A stretch of DNA of 64,000 nt, from the NCBI RefSeq assembly GCF_026626745.1, contig NZ_JAPNJW010000002.1, positions 248,001-312,000 of the forward strand, read 5' to 3'. Below, piece after piece: positions 1-7,715 of this stretch. A program made the position numbers and the translations under genes. Each line of letters starts with the position of its first letter. Within the stretch, counting starts at the first letter, position 1. Source of the DNA: Nannocystis sp. RBIL2. Lineage in GTDB: Bacteria; Myxococcota_A; Polyangia; Nannocystales; Nannocystaceae. The notes beneath the pieces are model-generated. The model was given only the letters and a program-made list of their open reading frames with translations, did not search any database and was not told the DNA's origin.

Positions 1-26
1 CGACGGTTCGAATCCGTCCGGTCCTA
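1..26 (+). tRNA. tRNA, 3' end only (identity unknown)
   Basis: Only the T arm and the 3' half of the acceptor stem lie in the window. The T stem GACGG/CCGTC (2-6 with 14-18) closes a TTCGAAT loop, and seven acceptor bases plus a discriminator A follow (19-26). The anticodon is outside the window, so the amino acid cannot be named. CCA is not encoded. Confidence 0.85.
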
Positions 27-29
27 TGG

Positions 30-62
30 AACGCCGCTGAGGCTCGCCTCAGCGGCGTTTTT
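30..62 (+). terminator. Rho-independent terminator after the tRNA
   Basis: A perfect 14-bp inverted repeat (30-43 with 46-59) with a two-base loop is followed by a T run at 58-62. It separates the tRNA from thrS, which therefore probably has its own promoter or depends on readthrough. Confidence 0.85.
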
Positions 63-112
63 CTTGTTTCTCGCTCGCTCCGGCGGCTCGCCTTGTGTAC
101 GCTTCGCGCCCC

Positions 113-1885
113 ATGGCGGACGAACACGCGCAAGAGATCGAGCACATGATCGACCCTTCGGTGCCGAGTCTGTCGCCGGTCGAGACTTTGCGGCACAGCG
201 CGGCCCACGTGATGGCTTCGGCGATCAAGCGGCTGTGGCCGGAGGCCAAGCTGGCGTTCGGGCCGCACACCGAGGACGGCTTCTACTACGACATCGACAT
301 GCCGCACCGCCTCGTGCCCGAGGACTTCGCGGCGATCGAGGCCGAGATGCAGAAGGAGGTCGAGGCGCGCCACCCGTTCGTGCGCGAGGAGATCGCCCGC
401 GACGCCGCCATCGAGCTGTTCCGCGGCCTGAACGAGACCTACAAGGTCGAAGCGATCGGCTCGATCCCCGCCGGCGCCACCCTGACGCTGTACCGCAGCG
501 GCGACTTCGTCGACCTGTGCCGCGGCCCCCACGTCAAGAGCACCGCCGACGTGCGCGCCTTCAAGGTGATGAGCATCGCCGGGGCCTACTGGCGCGGCGA
601 CGAGAAGCGGCCGCAGCTGCAGCGCGTGTACGGCACCGCGTTCGCCGACCGCAAGGAGCTCAAGGAGCACCTGCGTCTGCTCGAGGAGGCCAAGGCCCGC
701 GACCACCGCAAGCTCGGCAAGGAGCTCGGGCTCTTCTACTTCGACCCGATCGCGCCGGCGAGCCCGTTCTTCACCGGCCGCGGGGCCACGATCTACAACC
801 TGCTGCAGGCCTACGTGCGCGGGCTGTACCGTCGGCACGGCTACCAAGAGGTGATCACCCCGCAGATCTTCGACATGGATCTGTTCCGCACCTCGGGCCA
901 CTACGATCACTACAAAGAGAACATGTTCGCCTGCACGGTGGACGAGCGCGAGTTCGGGGTGAAGCCGATGAACTGCCCCGGCCACTGCGTGCTGTTCCGC
1001 CAGTCGCACCACAGCTACCGCGATCTCCCGCAGCGCCTGGCCGACTTCGGCCGCCTGCACCGCTATGAGCGCGCCGGCGTGGTCCACGGGCTCACGCGCG
1101 TGCGCAGCTTCTGCCAGGACGACGCCCACATCTTCTGCACGACCGACCAGGTCGGGCAGGAGATCGCCAACGTCACGGCGATGATCCTCGAGTGCTACAA
1201 GACCTTCGGCTTCGACCGGCCGGACATCGAGGTCAGCACCCGCCCGGCGTCGTTCCTCGGCGAGCTCGAGACGTGGAACCGGGCCGAGGCGGCGCTGATG
1301 GCCGCGCTCGACGGCGCCGGCCTGCCGTACACCATCAATCACGGCGACGGCGCCTTCTACGGGCCGAAGATCGACTTCAAAGTCCGCGACGCGCTGCGCC
1401 GCAGCTGGCAGCTCGGCACCGTCCAGCTCGACTTCCAGCTGCCCGAGCGGTTCGGCCTCGAGTACGTCGCGCCCGACGACTCGCGCGGCCGGCCGGTGAT
1501 GATCCACCGGGCCATGCTCGGCAGCCTCGAGCGCTTCTTCGGCGTCTACCTCGAGCACGTGGCCGGTCGCTTCCCGACCTGGCTCGCGCCGGTGCAGGTG
1601 GCGATCTTGCCGATCACCGCGGCGCACCACGCGTGGGCCGGCGAGGTCGAGGCGGCGCTGGTCGCCCGCGGCCTGCGGGTCCACACCGACCTGCGCAACG
1701 AGAAGCTCGGGCTCAAGATCCGCGAGGCCACGCTGCTGCGCGTGCCGACGATGCTGGTCCTCGGCGACAAGGAGGTCGAGGGCAGGGGGGTCGCGCCGCG
1801 CACCCGCGACGGTCAGACGGGCGCGCTCGAGCCCCTGGCCGGCTTCGTCGATCGCATGGCCGAAGAGGCCCGGATCCCGTCCTGA
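113..1885 (+). CDS. thrS: Threonyl-tRNA synthetase lacking the N-terminal TGS domain
   Basis: Class II synthetase that charges tRNA-Thr in the cytoplasm. The editing (N2) domain comes first, with its HxxxH motif (HSAAH near residue 30) and the Cys-x3-His editing motif in DLCRGPHV. The catalytic core follows, with the zinc-site region MNCPGHC (Cys near 288), motif 2 around RYERAGVVHG and motif 3 HRAMLGSLERFFG, and then an anticodon-binding domain. At 590 aa it is about 50 residues shorter than the E. coli enzyme because the ubiquitin-like TGS (N1) domain is absent. ATG at 113 is chosen; an in-frame GTG at 95 would add six residues. First gene of the classic thrS-infC-rpmI-rplT-pheST order. Confidence 0.96.
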   Translation: MADEHAQEIEHMIDPSVPSLSPVETLRHSAAHVMASAIKRLWPEAKLAFGPHTEDGFYYDIDMPHRLVPEDFAAIEAEMQKEVEARHPFVREEIARDAAIELFRGLNETYKVEAIGSIPAGATLTLYRSGDFVDLCRGPHVKSTADVRAFKVMSIAGAYWRGDEKRPQLQRVYGTAFADRKELKEHLRLLEEAKARDHRKLGKELGLFYFDPIAPASPFFTGRGATIYNLLQAYVRGLYRRHGYQEVITPQIFDMDLFRTSGHYDHYKENMFACTVDEREFGVKPMNCPGHCVLFRQSHHSYRDLPQRLADFGRLHRYERAGVVHGLTRVRSFCQDDAHIFCTTDQVGQEIANVTAMILECYKTFGFDRPDIEVSTRPASFLGELETWNRAEAALMAALDGAGLPYTINHGDGAFYGPKIDFKVRDALRRSWQLGTVQLDFQLPERFGLEYVAPDDSRGRPVMIHRAMLGSLERFFGVYLEHVAGRFPTWLAPVQVAILPITAAHHAWAGEVEAALVARGLRVHTDLRNEKLGLKIREATLLRVPTMLVLGDKEVEGRGVAPRTRDGQTGALEPLAGFVDRMAEEARIPS

Positions 1886-2028
1886 AGTCGTGATGGCGCG
1901 GTCACGAATGTGACGGCGCGGGCACAGTCACGGACGAGGCGGGCCGGGCTGGGGCCCGCCGCGCGCACCGTCCCGGACGCCGCCGTGGTCGGCTACGCGG
2001 GGCGCAGTGTGCTGCGTGTCGAAGGGGC

Positions 2029-2059
2029 TTGACGGCGCGTCCAGAATTGCACACAAAAT
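2029..2059 (+). promoter_or_regulatory. Possible promoter for infC-rpmI-rplT
   Basis: TTGACG at 2029-2034 is followed 19 bases later by CAAAAT (2054-2059). The -10 match is weak, but this is the most A-rich stretch in the 242-bp thrS-infC gap. Confidence 0.35.
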
Positions 2060-2113
2060 GGCGCCCCGGCTGAGGAGGTGCGCGAAGCTCGCCTCACTCG
2101 CCGCTTTTCTCTT

Positions 2114-2120
2114 GAAGGAG
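2114..2120 (+). promoter_or_regulatory. Ribosome binding site that fixes the infC AUC start
   Basis: GAAGGAG lies seven bases before ATC at 2128. An in-frame TGA at 2113-2115 overlaps it, so translation cannot start further upstream in this frame. The next canonical start is GTG at 2209, which would remove conserved N-terminal IF3 sequence. Confidence 0.8.
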
Positions 2121-2127
2121 TACCGCC

Positions 2128-2838
2128 ATCGGCCGCAGACAACAGAAGCCCAAGCCCCGCGTCGAGACCCATCGCGTAGGTCGCCGGATCCGCGTCAAGG
2201 AAGTCCGGGTGATCGACGCCAATGGCGAACAGCTTGGGATCATGCTCACCCAGGATGCCATGGCGCGCGCGGAGGAAGCGAACCTTCAGTTGGTTGAAGT
2301 CAACCCGAAGGCCAGCCCTCCCGTGTGCAAGATCATGGACTACGGGAAGTTCAAGTACGAGACCGCCAAGCGCGACCGCGAGGCGAAGAAGAACCAGAAG
2401 ACGACGGAGCTCAAAGAGGTCAAGTTCCGCCCGAAGACCCATGACCACGACTTCGACTTCAAGACCCGGCACATCCGCCGCTTCTTGGACGAAGGCGACA
2501 AGGTCAAGCTCGTCGTCCAGTTCCGCGGTCGCGAGATCACCCACCCCGAGACGGGTCGTGCGATCCTCGAGAAGGTGATCCGCGAGCTCGTCGACGTCGC
2601 CACGGTGCTCCAGCTCGCGCAGATGGAGGGCAACCGTATGAACATGGTGCTCGCCCCCAAGCCGCAGCGCCCGGGCGTGGTGAAGCCCAAGCCGCCCGAG
2701 GGCCCGATCGCCCGTCCTGTCGCTCCGCCGGCGCCGGCGCCGTCCACTGACGGCGAGGACGACGACGAGGGTTACGACGACGACTTCGACGACGACACGA
2801 CGGGTCTCGACGACCCGGACGCTGACGCCGCCAACTAA
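2128..2838 (+). CDS. infC: Translation initiation factor IF-3, AUC start, acidic C-terminal tail
   Basis: Binds the 30S subunit and checks start-codon and initiator-tRNA pairing. From ATC at 2128 the protein opens IGRRQQKPKPRVETHRVGRR and continues with VRVIDANGEQLGIM, matching the usual IF3 N terminus; the C-terminal domain ends near residue 172. A tail of about 60 residues follows, first Pro-rich and then almost all Asp/Glu, giving 236 aa against about 180 in E. coli. E. coli infC starts with AUU, and IF3 represses its own non-canonical start. From memory, M. xanthus Dsg (IF3) also starts with AUC and has a C-terminal extension needed for development. The frame, the Shine-Dalgarno and the upstream stop support AUC here. 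Confidence 0.95.
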   Translation: MGRRQQKPKPRVETHRVGRRIRVKEVRVIDANGEQLGIMLTQDAMARAEEANLQLVEVNPKASPPVCKIMDYGKFKYETAKRDREAKKNQKTTELKEVKFRPKTHDHDFDFKTRHIRRFLDEGDKVKLVVQFRGREITHPETGRAILEKVIRELVDVATVLQLAQMEGNRMNMVLAPKPQRPGVVKPKPPEGPIARPVAPPAPAPSTDGEDDDEGYDDDFDDDTTGLDDPDADAAN

Positions 2839-3007
2839 TCCGGAGCACGGCGGGGCCGTCCGCCTGCTCGAATCCGTGAGTCAACACAAAACCAGCGGCC
2901 AGCCCCGGACCTCGCGTCCGTGGGCGAGCTGGGGTATCTCCAGCCCCCCGTCACGCTTCAAGGCGCCCAGCGCCTGAACTGGCCCTCGCTCTCTAGAAGA
3001 CGCCATC

Positions 3008-3211
3008 ATGCCCAAGATGAAGTCCCACTCCGGCGCGAAGAAGCGCTTCCGCTTCACCGCTTCCGGCAAGGCGAAGCGAAAGCACTCGCACAAGAACCAC
3101 ATCCTCACCAAGAAGCACAGCGACCGCATTCGCAAGCTCAAGGGCATGACGATCGTCTCCGAGCCCGACCAGCGGCGGATCGAGATCATGCTTCCGAATG
3201 GGAGGACCTGA
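3008..3211 (+). CDS. rpmI: 50S ribosomal protein L35
   Basis: Small basic large-subunit protein of 67 aa. The start MPKMKSHSGAKKRFR and the KRKHSHKNHILTKK core are diagnostic of L35. The 169-bp leader before it (2839-3007) contains GC-rich self-complementary stretches; in E. coli this part of the operon carries an L20-binding repressor site, but no equivalent pseudoknot could be confirmed by eye. The stop is three bases before rplT. Confidence 0.97.
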   Translation: MPKMKSHSGAKKRFRFTASGKAKRKHSHKNHILTKKHSDRIRKLKGMTIVSEPDQRRIEIMLPNGRT

Positions 3212-3214
3212 ACC

Positions 3215-3571
3215 ATGCCTCGCGCAAAACGTGGATTTAAGGCGCGGCGCCGCCGCAATCGTATTCTCAAGGCCGCGAAGGGTTTCCGTGGCGGCCGCTC
3301 GCGGATGTTCCGCCGCGCGCTCGAGGCAGTGCATCACGCGTGGATGCACATGTACACGAGCCGCAAGGGCCAGAAGCGCGTCATGCGTCGGCTCTGGATC
3401 GTCCGCCTCAACGCCGCCGCTCGTCTGCACGGCCTCAGCTACAGCCGCCTGATCGAGGGCCTCGGCAAGGCCGGGATCGTCCTCGACCGCAAGGTGCTGT
3501 CCGACCTCGCGGTGTTCGACAACGCGGCGTTCGGCAAGGTCGTCGCCGAGGCTCGCGGCGCCCTGGCGTAG
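3215..3571 (+). CDS. rplT: 50S ribosomal protein L20
   Basis: rRNA-binding early assembly protein of the large subunit, 118 aa, the usual family length. The N terminus MPRAKRGFKARRRRNRILK and the later RLWIVRLNAAARLHGLSYS are typical. ATG at 3215 follows the rpmI stop by three bases, so the two are co-translated. L20 also represses this operon in enterobacteria and bacilli; whether it does here is not shown by the sequence. Confidence 0.97.
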   Translation: MPRAKRGFKARRRRNRILKAAKGFRGGRSRMFRRALEAVHHAWMHMYTSRKGQKRVMRRLWIVRLNAAARLHGLSYSRLIEGLGKAGIVLDRKVLSDLAVFDNAAFGKVVAEARGALA

Positions 3572-3583
3572 CGAACCCTCCTC

Positions 3584-3620
3584 CTCGGGCCCGTCGTGCT
3601 GCTCGCGCGTCGGGCCCGAG
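3584..3620 (+). other. Hairpin between rplT and pheS
   Basis: A perfect 10-bp inverted repeat, CTCGGGCCCG (3584-3593) with its complement (3611-3620), starts 12 bases after the rplT stop. No T run follows, so it may be a weak or Rho-assisted terminator or a processing site rather than an intrinsic terminator. Confidence 0.5.
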
Positions 3621-3754
3621 TCGCGACCTGAACCCGGCGCGCCGCGCCAGACCGCGGCACGCTCTCGCCCCTGAGACATCGTTCGAGCCGCGCTGCCGGC
3701 TCGTCGCCGTTTAAGCGGGCGGCGAGGCCGGCGGAAAAGAGGCACACTCTCGCC

Positions 3755-4834
3755 ATGCCAGCACGTTTGGCCACGCAGCTCGCGGCCTTCCAGGAGGCGC
3801 TCGCCGGCGTCGACTCCGAGGCCGCGCTCTACGAGCTCCAGGTCGCCTACCTCGGCAAGAAGGGCACCGTCACCGCGCTCCGCGGCGAGATGGGCAAGCT
3901 CCCGCCGGAGGAGCGCAAGGGCTTCGGCGCCGAGTGGAACCGGGTCCGCGACGCCATCGAGGCCGCGCTCGAGGAGCGCCGCACCTATCTCAAAGACCAG
4001 GCGCGCCGCCTCGACCTCGCGCGCGTCGAGGACCTGACGCTGCCGCCGCTGCGACCGCCGGCCGGCACGCTGCACCCGCTGTCGCAGACGCGCCGGCGCC
4101 TGAGCGAGAGCTTCCAGCGGCTCGGCTTCTCGCTGGCCGTCGGCCCGCACGTCGAGCACAGCAAGTACAACTTCGACGACCTCAACGTGCCGAAGGACCA
4201 CCCGGCGCGCGACATGGCGGACACCTTCTTCGTCCGCCCGCACCGCCACCCCGGCTTCGACGACCACTCCGACAACGACGCGGCGATGCGCCTGCGCGCC
4301 GGCGAGCTGGTCCTGCGCACGCACACGTCGCCGGTGCAGGTGCGGACGATGCTGGCGCAGAAGCCGCCGATCCGGATCGTCGCGCTCGGCACCACCTTCC
4401 GCTGCGACGACGACGCGACCCACAGCCCGATGTTCCACCAGATCGAGGGCCTCTACGTCGACCGCGGGGTGACCATGGCCGACCTCAAGGCGACGCTGAT
4501 GGACTTCACCCGCGACTTCTACGGCCGTCGCCTCGACGTCCGCTTCCGGCCCAGCTTCTTCCCGTTCGTCGAGCCGGGCGCCGAGTTCGACATCGGCTGC
4601 CCGTTCTGCGGCGGCGAGGGGTGCAACCTGTGCAAAAGGACAGGTTACATCGAGATCGGCGGCTGCGGCATGGTCCACCCGGCGGTGTTCGAGGCCTGCG
4701 GGATCGACCCCGAGGTCTACACCGGCTGGGCGTTCGGCTTCGGCGTCGACCGCATGACGATGTCGCAGCACGCGGTCCCGCACCTGCGGCACATGTTCGA
4801 AGGTGATGTCCGGTTTCTGGAGCAGTTCCCGTGA
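3755..4834 (+). CDS. pheS: Phenylalanyl-tRNA synthetase alpha subunit
   Basis: Catalytic subunit of the alpha2-beta2 PheRS, 359 aa. An N-terminal coiled-coil arm (about 1-90) binds tRNA. The class II core carries motif 2 around RTHTSPVQVRTM and FRCDDDATHSPMFHQ, and motif 3 in GWAFGFGVDRMTM. Near residues 285-300, CPFCGGEGCNLC supplies a C-x2-C-x4-C-x2-C zinc-ribbon-like insertion just before the conserved GGCGMVHP; many PheS proteins have a comparable cysteine cluster. It overlaps pheT by four bases (GTGA), indicating translational coupling. Confidence 0.96.
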   Translation: MPARLATQLAAFQEALAGVDSEAALYELQVAYLGKKGTVTALRGEMGKLPPEERKGFGAEWNRVRDAIEAALEERRTYLKDQARRLDLARVEDLTLPPLRPPAGTLHPLSQTRRRLSESFQRLGFSLAVGPHVEHSKYNFDDLNVPKDHPARDMADTFFVRPHRHPGFDDHSDNDAAMRLRAGELVLRTHTSPVQVRTMLAQKPPIRIVALGTTFRCDDDATHSPMFHQIEGLYVDRGVTMADLKATLMDFTRDFYGRRLDVRFRPSFFPFVEPGAEFDIGCPFCGGEGCNLCKRTGYIEIGGCGMVHPAVFEACGIDPEVYTGWAFGFGVDRMTMSQHAVPHLRHMFEGDVRFLEQFP

Positions 4835-7371
4835 AGATCTCGCACCAGTGGCTCAGTGAAATGTTCGCCGAGGGCGCGCTCGAAGCGGCGCTCGCGGCCT
4901 GGTCGGCCGAGGGCAAGGCCGCGGCCTACACCCGCCTGCTCACCGGCCTCGGTCTCGAGGTCGAGGCCGTCCACACCGTGGGCGAGGGCGTGCGCTCGAT
5001 CGTGGTCGGCGAGATCCGCGGCAAGTCGCCGCACCCGAAGGCCGACAAGCTGACGGTCGTCGAGCTGTTCGATGGGACAGGTGTCGTCCAGGTCGTGTGC
5101 GGCGCCAGCAACCTGCCGCCGCTCGGCGGCAAGGTGGCGTTCGCGCCGGTCGGTGCGGTCCTGCCGGGCGGCCTGGCGATCGGGGCCCGCGAGCTCCGCG
5201 GCGTGCCGTCGCAGGGCATGATCTGCTCGGAGGCCGAGCTCGAGATCGGCGCCGACGACAGCGGGATCCTCGTGCTGCCCGAGGACTGGCGCGCGGGCGA
5301 TCGCCTGGTCGACCGCGTGCCCGGGATCGTCGACACGGTCCTCGAGCTGGGCGTGACGCCGAACCGGCCCGACGCGCTCGGGCACATCGGTGTGGCCCGC
5401 GACGTCGGCACCAAGCTCGGGCTGCCGCTGCGGCCGCCGCACGTCGACCGGCCCGAGGCGGCGAACACCCCGGGGCTGGTGACGATCGCTGCGCCGGAGC
5501 TCTGCGGGCGCTACCTCGGGTATGTCCTCGAGGGCATGTCCGTTCAGCCATCTCCGCTGTGGATGCGGGTGCGACTGCACCGCGTCGGCCTGCGGGCGAT
5601 CAGCAACGTCGTCGACGTGACCAACTTCGTGCTGATGGAGTGCGGCCAGCCGCTGCACGCGTTCGACCGCGATCGCCTGGCCGAGGGCCGGGTGGTGGTC
5701 CGCCGGGCCGAGCGCGAGGAGCCGATGACCACGCTCGACGGCACGCAGAAGCTGCTGACGACCGACGATCTGGTGATCGCCGACGCCGGCGCGCCGCAGG
5801 CCCTCGCCGGCGTGATGGGCGGCGCGCAGTCGATGGTGCACGCGGGCACGCACCACCTGCTGCTCGAGGCGGCCTGGTTCGCGCCGCCGGGGATCCGCGC
5901 GACCGCTCGCCGCCACGGCTACGCCACCGACTCCAGCTACCGCTTCGAACGCGGCGTCGATCACGGGGTCGGGCTCGAGCGGGCGGCCCTGCGCGCGCTC
6001 GGGCTGCTGCTCGAGCTGGCGGGCGGCCGCTGCACTGCCTGGACCGATGCGGCCGGCGAACGGCCGCAGCAGCCGACCATCCCGCTGCGCCTGCCGCGGG
6101 TCGCGGCACTGCTCGGCGTCGAGGTCCCGGCCGACACTGCCCGCGCGGTGCTCGGCGGCCTCGAGGTCCAGGTGCGCGAGGACAGCCCCGAGGCGTGGAC
6201 CTGCGTGGCGCCGACGCACCGCCCGGACCTCCGCCGCGAGGTCGACCTGATCGAGGAGCTGATGCGCTTCCACGGGCTCGACAAGGTGCCGGCGCGGCTG
6301 ACGGTGCCGGCCGAGGCGCGCGCGGCGGCCCACAGCGACCCTATCACCGAGCTCGGCGATCGCCTGGCCGAGGGCCTGCGCGACGCCGGCCTGCACGAGC
6401 ACGTGGCGATGGCGTTCGTCGCCGAGTCGAAGATCGAGTTCTTCACCGTACCGCCCGAGCGGCGCGTCCGCGTCGAGAACCCGATGCGCGCGGCCGGAGT
6501 GATGCGCACGCACATGCTGCCGGGGTTGCTCGACGCGCTGACGCACAACGTCGCCCGCCACACCCGCCCGGTTCGCCTGTTCGAGGTCGGCCGCACCTAC
6601 GCCTGGCCCGAACGACCTGTCCCGAAGGACGGGCCGACGGCGGCGATCGACGTCCTGCTGCCGCGCGAGCGCGCGGTCGCGGCGGCGCTGATCTACGGCG
6701 GGGCGAAGGGCGGGGCGAGCGCACGCGAGATCACCGGCGCGGCCGTGCAGGCGCTCGCGCGCGTGGGCCTGCGGGCGCGGCCCGTCGATCCGCCCGCGCC
6801 CGCCGCCCACCTCCACCCGGGCGTGCAGGCGGCGCTGGCGGTCGACGGCGCGGTGGTCGGCGAGGCCGGCGAGGTCCACCCGGACCTGGTGCGCGCGTGG
6901 GACCTGCCCGAAGGGACACGTGTGTACTACGCCGAGATCGACATCGAGGCGGTCCCGCCGCGCGTGACCGCGACGGCGCGCGATCTGCCGCGCTTCCCGT
7001 CGACGGCCCGCGATCTCTCGCTCGAGATCCCGCTGACCCTGAGCGCGGCGCGGGTGGTCGCGGCGCTGACCGCCGCGGCCGGCCAGGTGCATCGCACCGC
7101 GATCGAGGCGGGCCAGCGCGCGAGCGGCAAGACGACCGCCGGCGAGGTCCGCCTGGCCACCGACTCGTTCGGCGAGCCGGCCGTCGAGGTGCTCGAGGAC
7201 TACCGCGGCGCCGGTGTGCCGGTCGGCCATCGCGCGCTGCTCCTGCGCCTGCACTACGCGGCCGAGCAGCGCTCGGTCACCGACGACGAGGCGCAGGCGC
7301 TGCACAACGCCATCGTCGCCGCGGCCTGCGAGTCGCTGCGGGCCTCGGCGCCGACGGTGCGCCCGCGCTGA
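4831..7371 (+). CDS. pheT: Phenylalanyl-tRNA synthetase beta subunit
   Basis: Non-catalytic and editing subunit of PheRS, 846 aa. It has an EMAP-like tRNA-binding domain (about residues 45-155, with HPKADKLTVVELFD and VVCGASNL), the B3/B4 editing module (VTPNRPDALGHIGVARD; YATDSSYRFERGVD), B5, the catalytic-like domain, and a C-terminal ferredoxin-fold anticodon-binding domain beginning at FPSTARDLSLEIP. GTG at 4831 overlaps the pheS stop. Several GGACAGGT or GGCATGTCC words, the half-site of the window's palindrome family, occur inside the gene (near 5075 and 5534). Confidence 0.96.
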   Translation: MKISHQWLSEMFAEGALEAALAAWSAEGKAAAYTRLLTGLGLEVEAVHTVGEGVRSIVVGEIRGKSPHPKADKLTVVELFDGTGVVQVVCGASNLPPLGGKVAFAPVGAVLPGGLAIGARELRGVPSQGMICSEAELEIGADDSGILVLPEDWRAGDRLVDRVPGIVDTVLELGVTPNRPDALGHIGVARDVGTKLGLPLRPPHVDRPEAANTPGLVTIAAPELCGRYLGYVLEGMSVQPSPLWMRVRLHRVGLRAISNVVDVTNFVLMECGQPLHAFDRDRLAEGRVVVRRAEREEPMTTLDGTQKLLTTDDLVIADAGAPQALAGVMGGAQSMVHAGTHHLLLEAAWFAPPGIRATARRHGYATDSSYRFERGVDHGVGLERAALRALGLLLELAGGRCTAWTDAAGERPQQPTIPLRLPRVAALLGVEVPADTARAVLGGLEVQVREDSPEAWTCVAPTHRPDLRREVDLIEELMRFHGLDKVPARLTVPAEARAAAHSDPITELGDRLAEGLRDAGLHEHVAMAFVAESKIEFFTVPPERRVRVENPMRAAGVMRTHMLPGLLDALTHNVARHTRPVRLFEVGRTYAWPERPVPKDGPTAAIDVLLPRERAVAAALIYGGAKGGASAREITGAAVQALARVGLRARPVDPPAPAAHLHPGVQAALAVDGAVVGEAGEVHPDLVRAWDLPEGTRVYYAEIDIEAVPPRVTATARDLPRFPSTARDLSLEIPLTLSAARVVAALTAAAGQVHRTAIEAGQRASGKTTAGEVRLATDSFGEPAVEVLEDYRGAGVPVGHRALLLRLHYAAEQRSVTDDEAQALHNAIVAAACESLRASAPTVRPR

Positions 7372-7405
7372 GCGGGAGGCACGCGAGGGCATGGCGCCCG
7401 CACAT

Positions 7406-7427
7406 CGCCTGTCCGTGAGGACAGGCG
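7406..7427. repeat. ACATGTCC-family palindrome
   Basis: Perfect 9-bp arms, CGCCTGTCC (7406-7414) and its complement (7419-7427), around a GTGA loop. First of three elements in the 344-bp pheT-tex gap (7372-7715), which otherwise holds nothing recognisable. Confidence 0.85.
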
Positions 7428-7440
7428 GTGTCGACGCATG

Positions 7441-7460
7441 ACATGTCCCCGAGGACACGT
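7441..7460. repeat. ACATGTCC-family palindrome
   Basis: ACATGTCC (7441-7448), loop CCGA, GGACACGT (7453-7460): seven of eight arm positions pair. Confidence 0.8.
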
Positions 7461-7487
7461 CCATCGCGTCATCGGTGCGCTTCGATC

Positions 7488-7507
7488 ACCTGTCCTGATG
7501 GACAGGT
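7488..7507. repeat. ACCTGTCC-type palindrome
   Basis: Perfect 8-bp arms ACCTGTCC (7488-7495) and GGACAGGT (7500-7507) around TGAT. This is the G variant of the family. Confidence 0.85.
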
Positions 7508-7715
7508 CCGGGTGTCGCGTCGGCGCGGCTTTGCTGGCCACAGGTCGCGTGCCTCGCAGCCGGTCGCTCGCCCTGTCGAGATCACGCCGGCGAGATCTTC
7601 CAGCAGGCCGCGAATCCCGGGTCTGGCGGGGGCGAGGGGAGGATCGGCGCCCGTCGGCGCGACCCGCACGGGGGTCGACATCGGCCGGCTCCGTGTGCCA
7701 GGTTCCCCGCCCGCG

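Noticed and set aside
2209..2838. infC starting at GTG 2209
   Set aside because: It would delete 27 conserved N-terminal residues and has no Shine-Dalgarno, whereas ATC 2128 has one at ideal spacing.
7428..7715. N-terminal extension of Tex
   Set aside because: The frame is open, but its sequence is Arg/Ser/Pro-rich and runs through three palindromic repeats; family similarity begins at ATG 7716.
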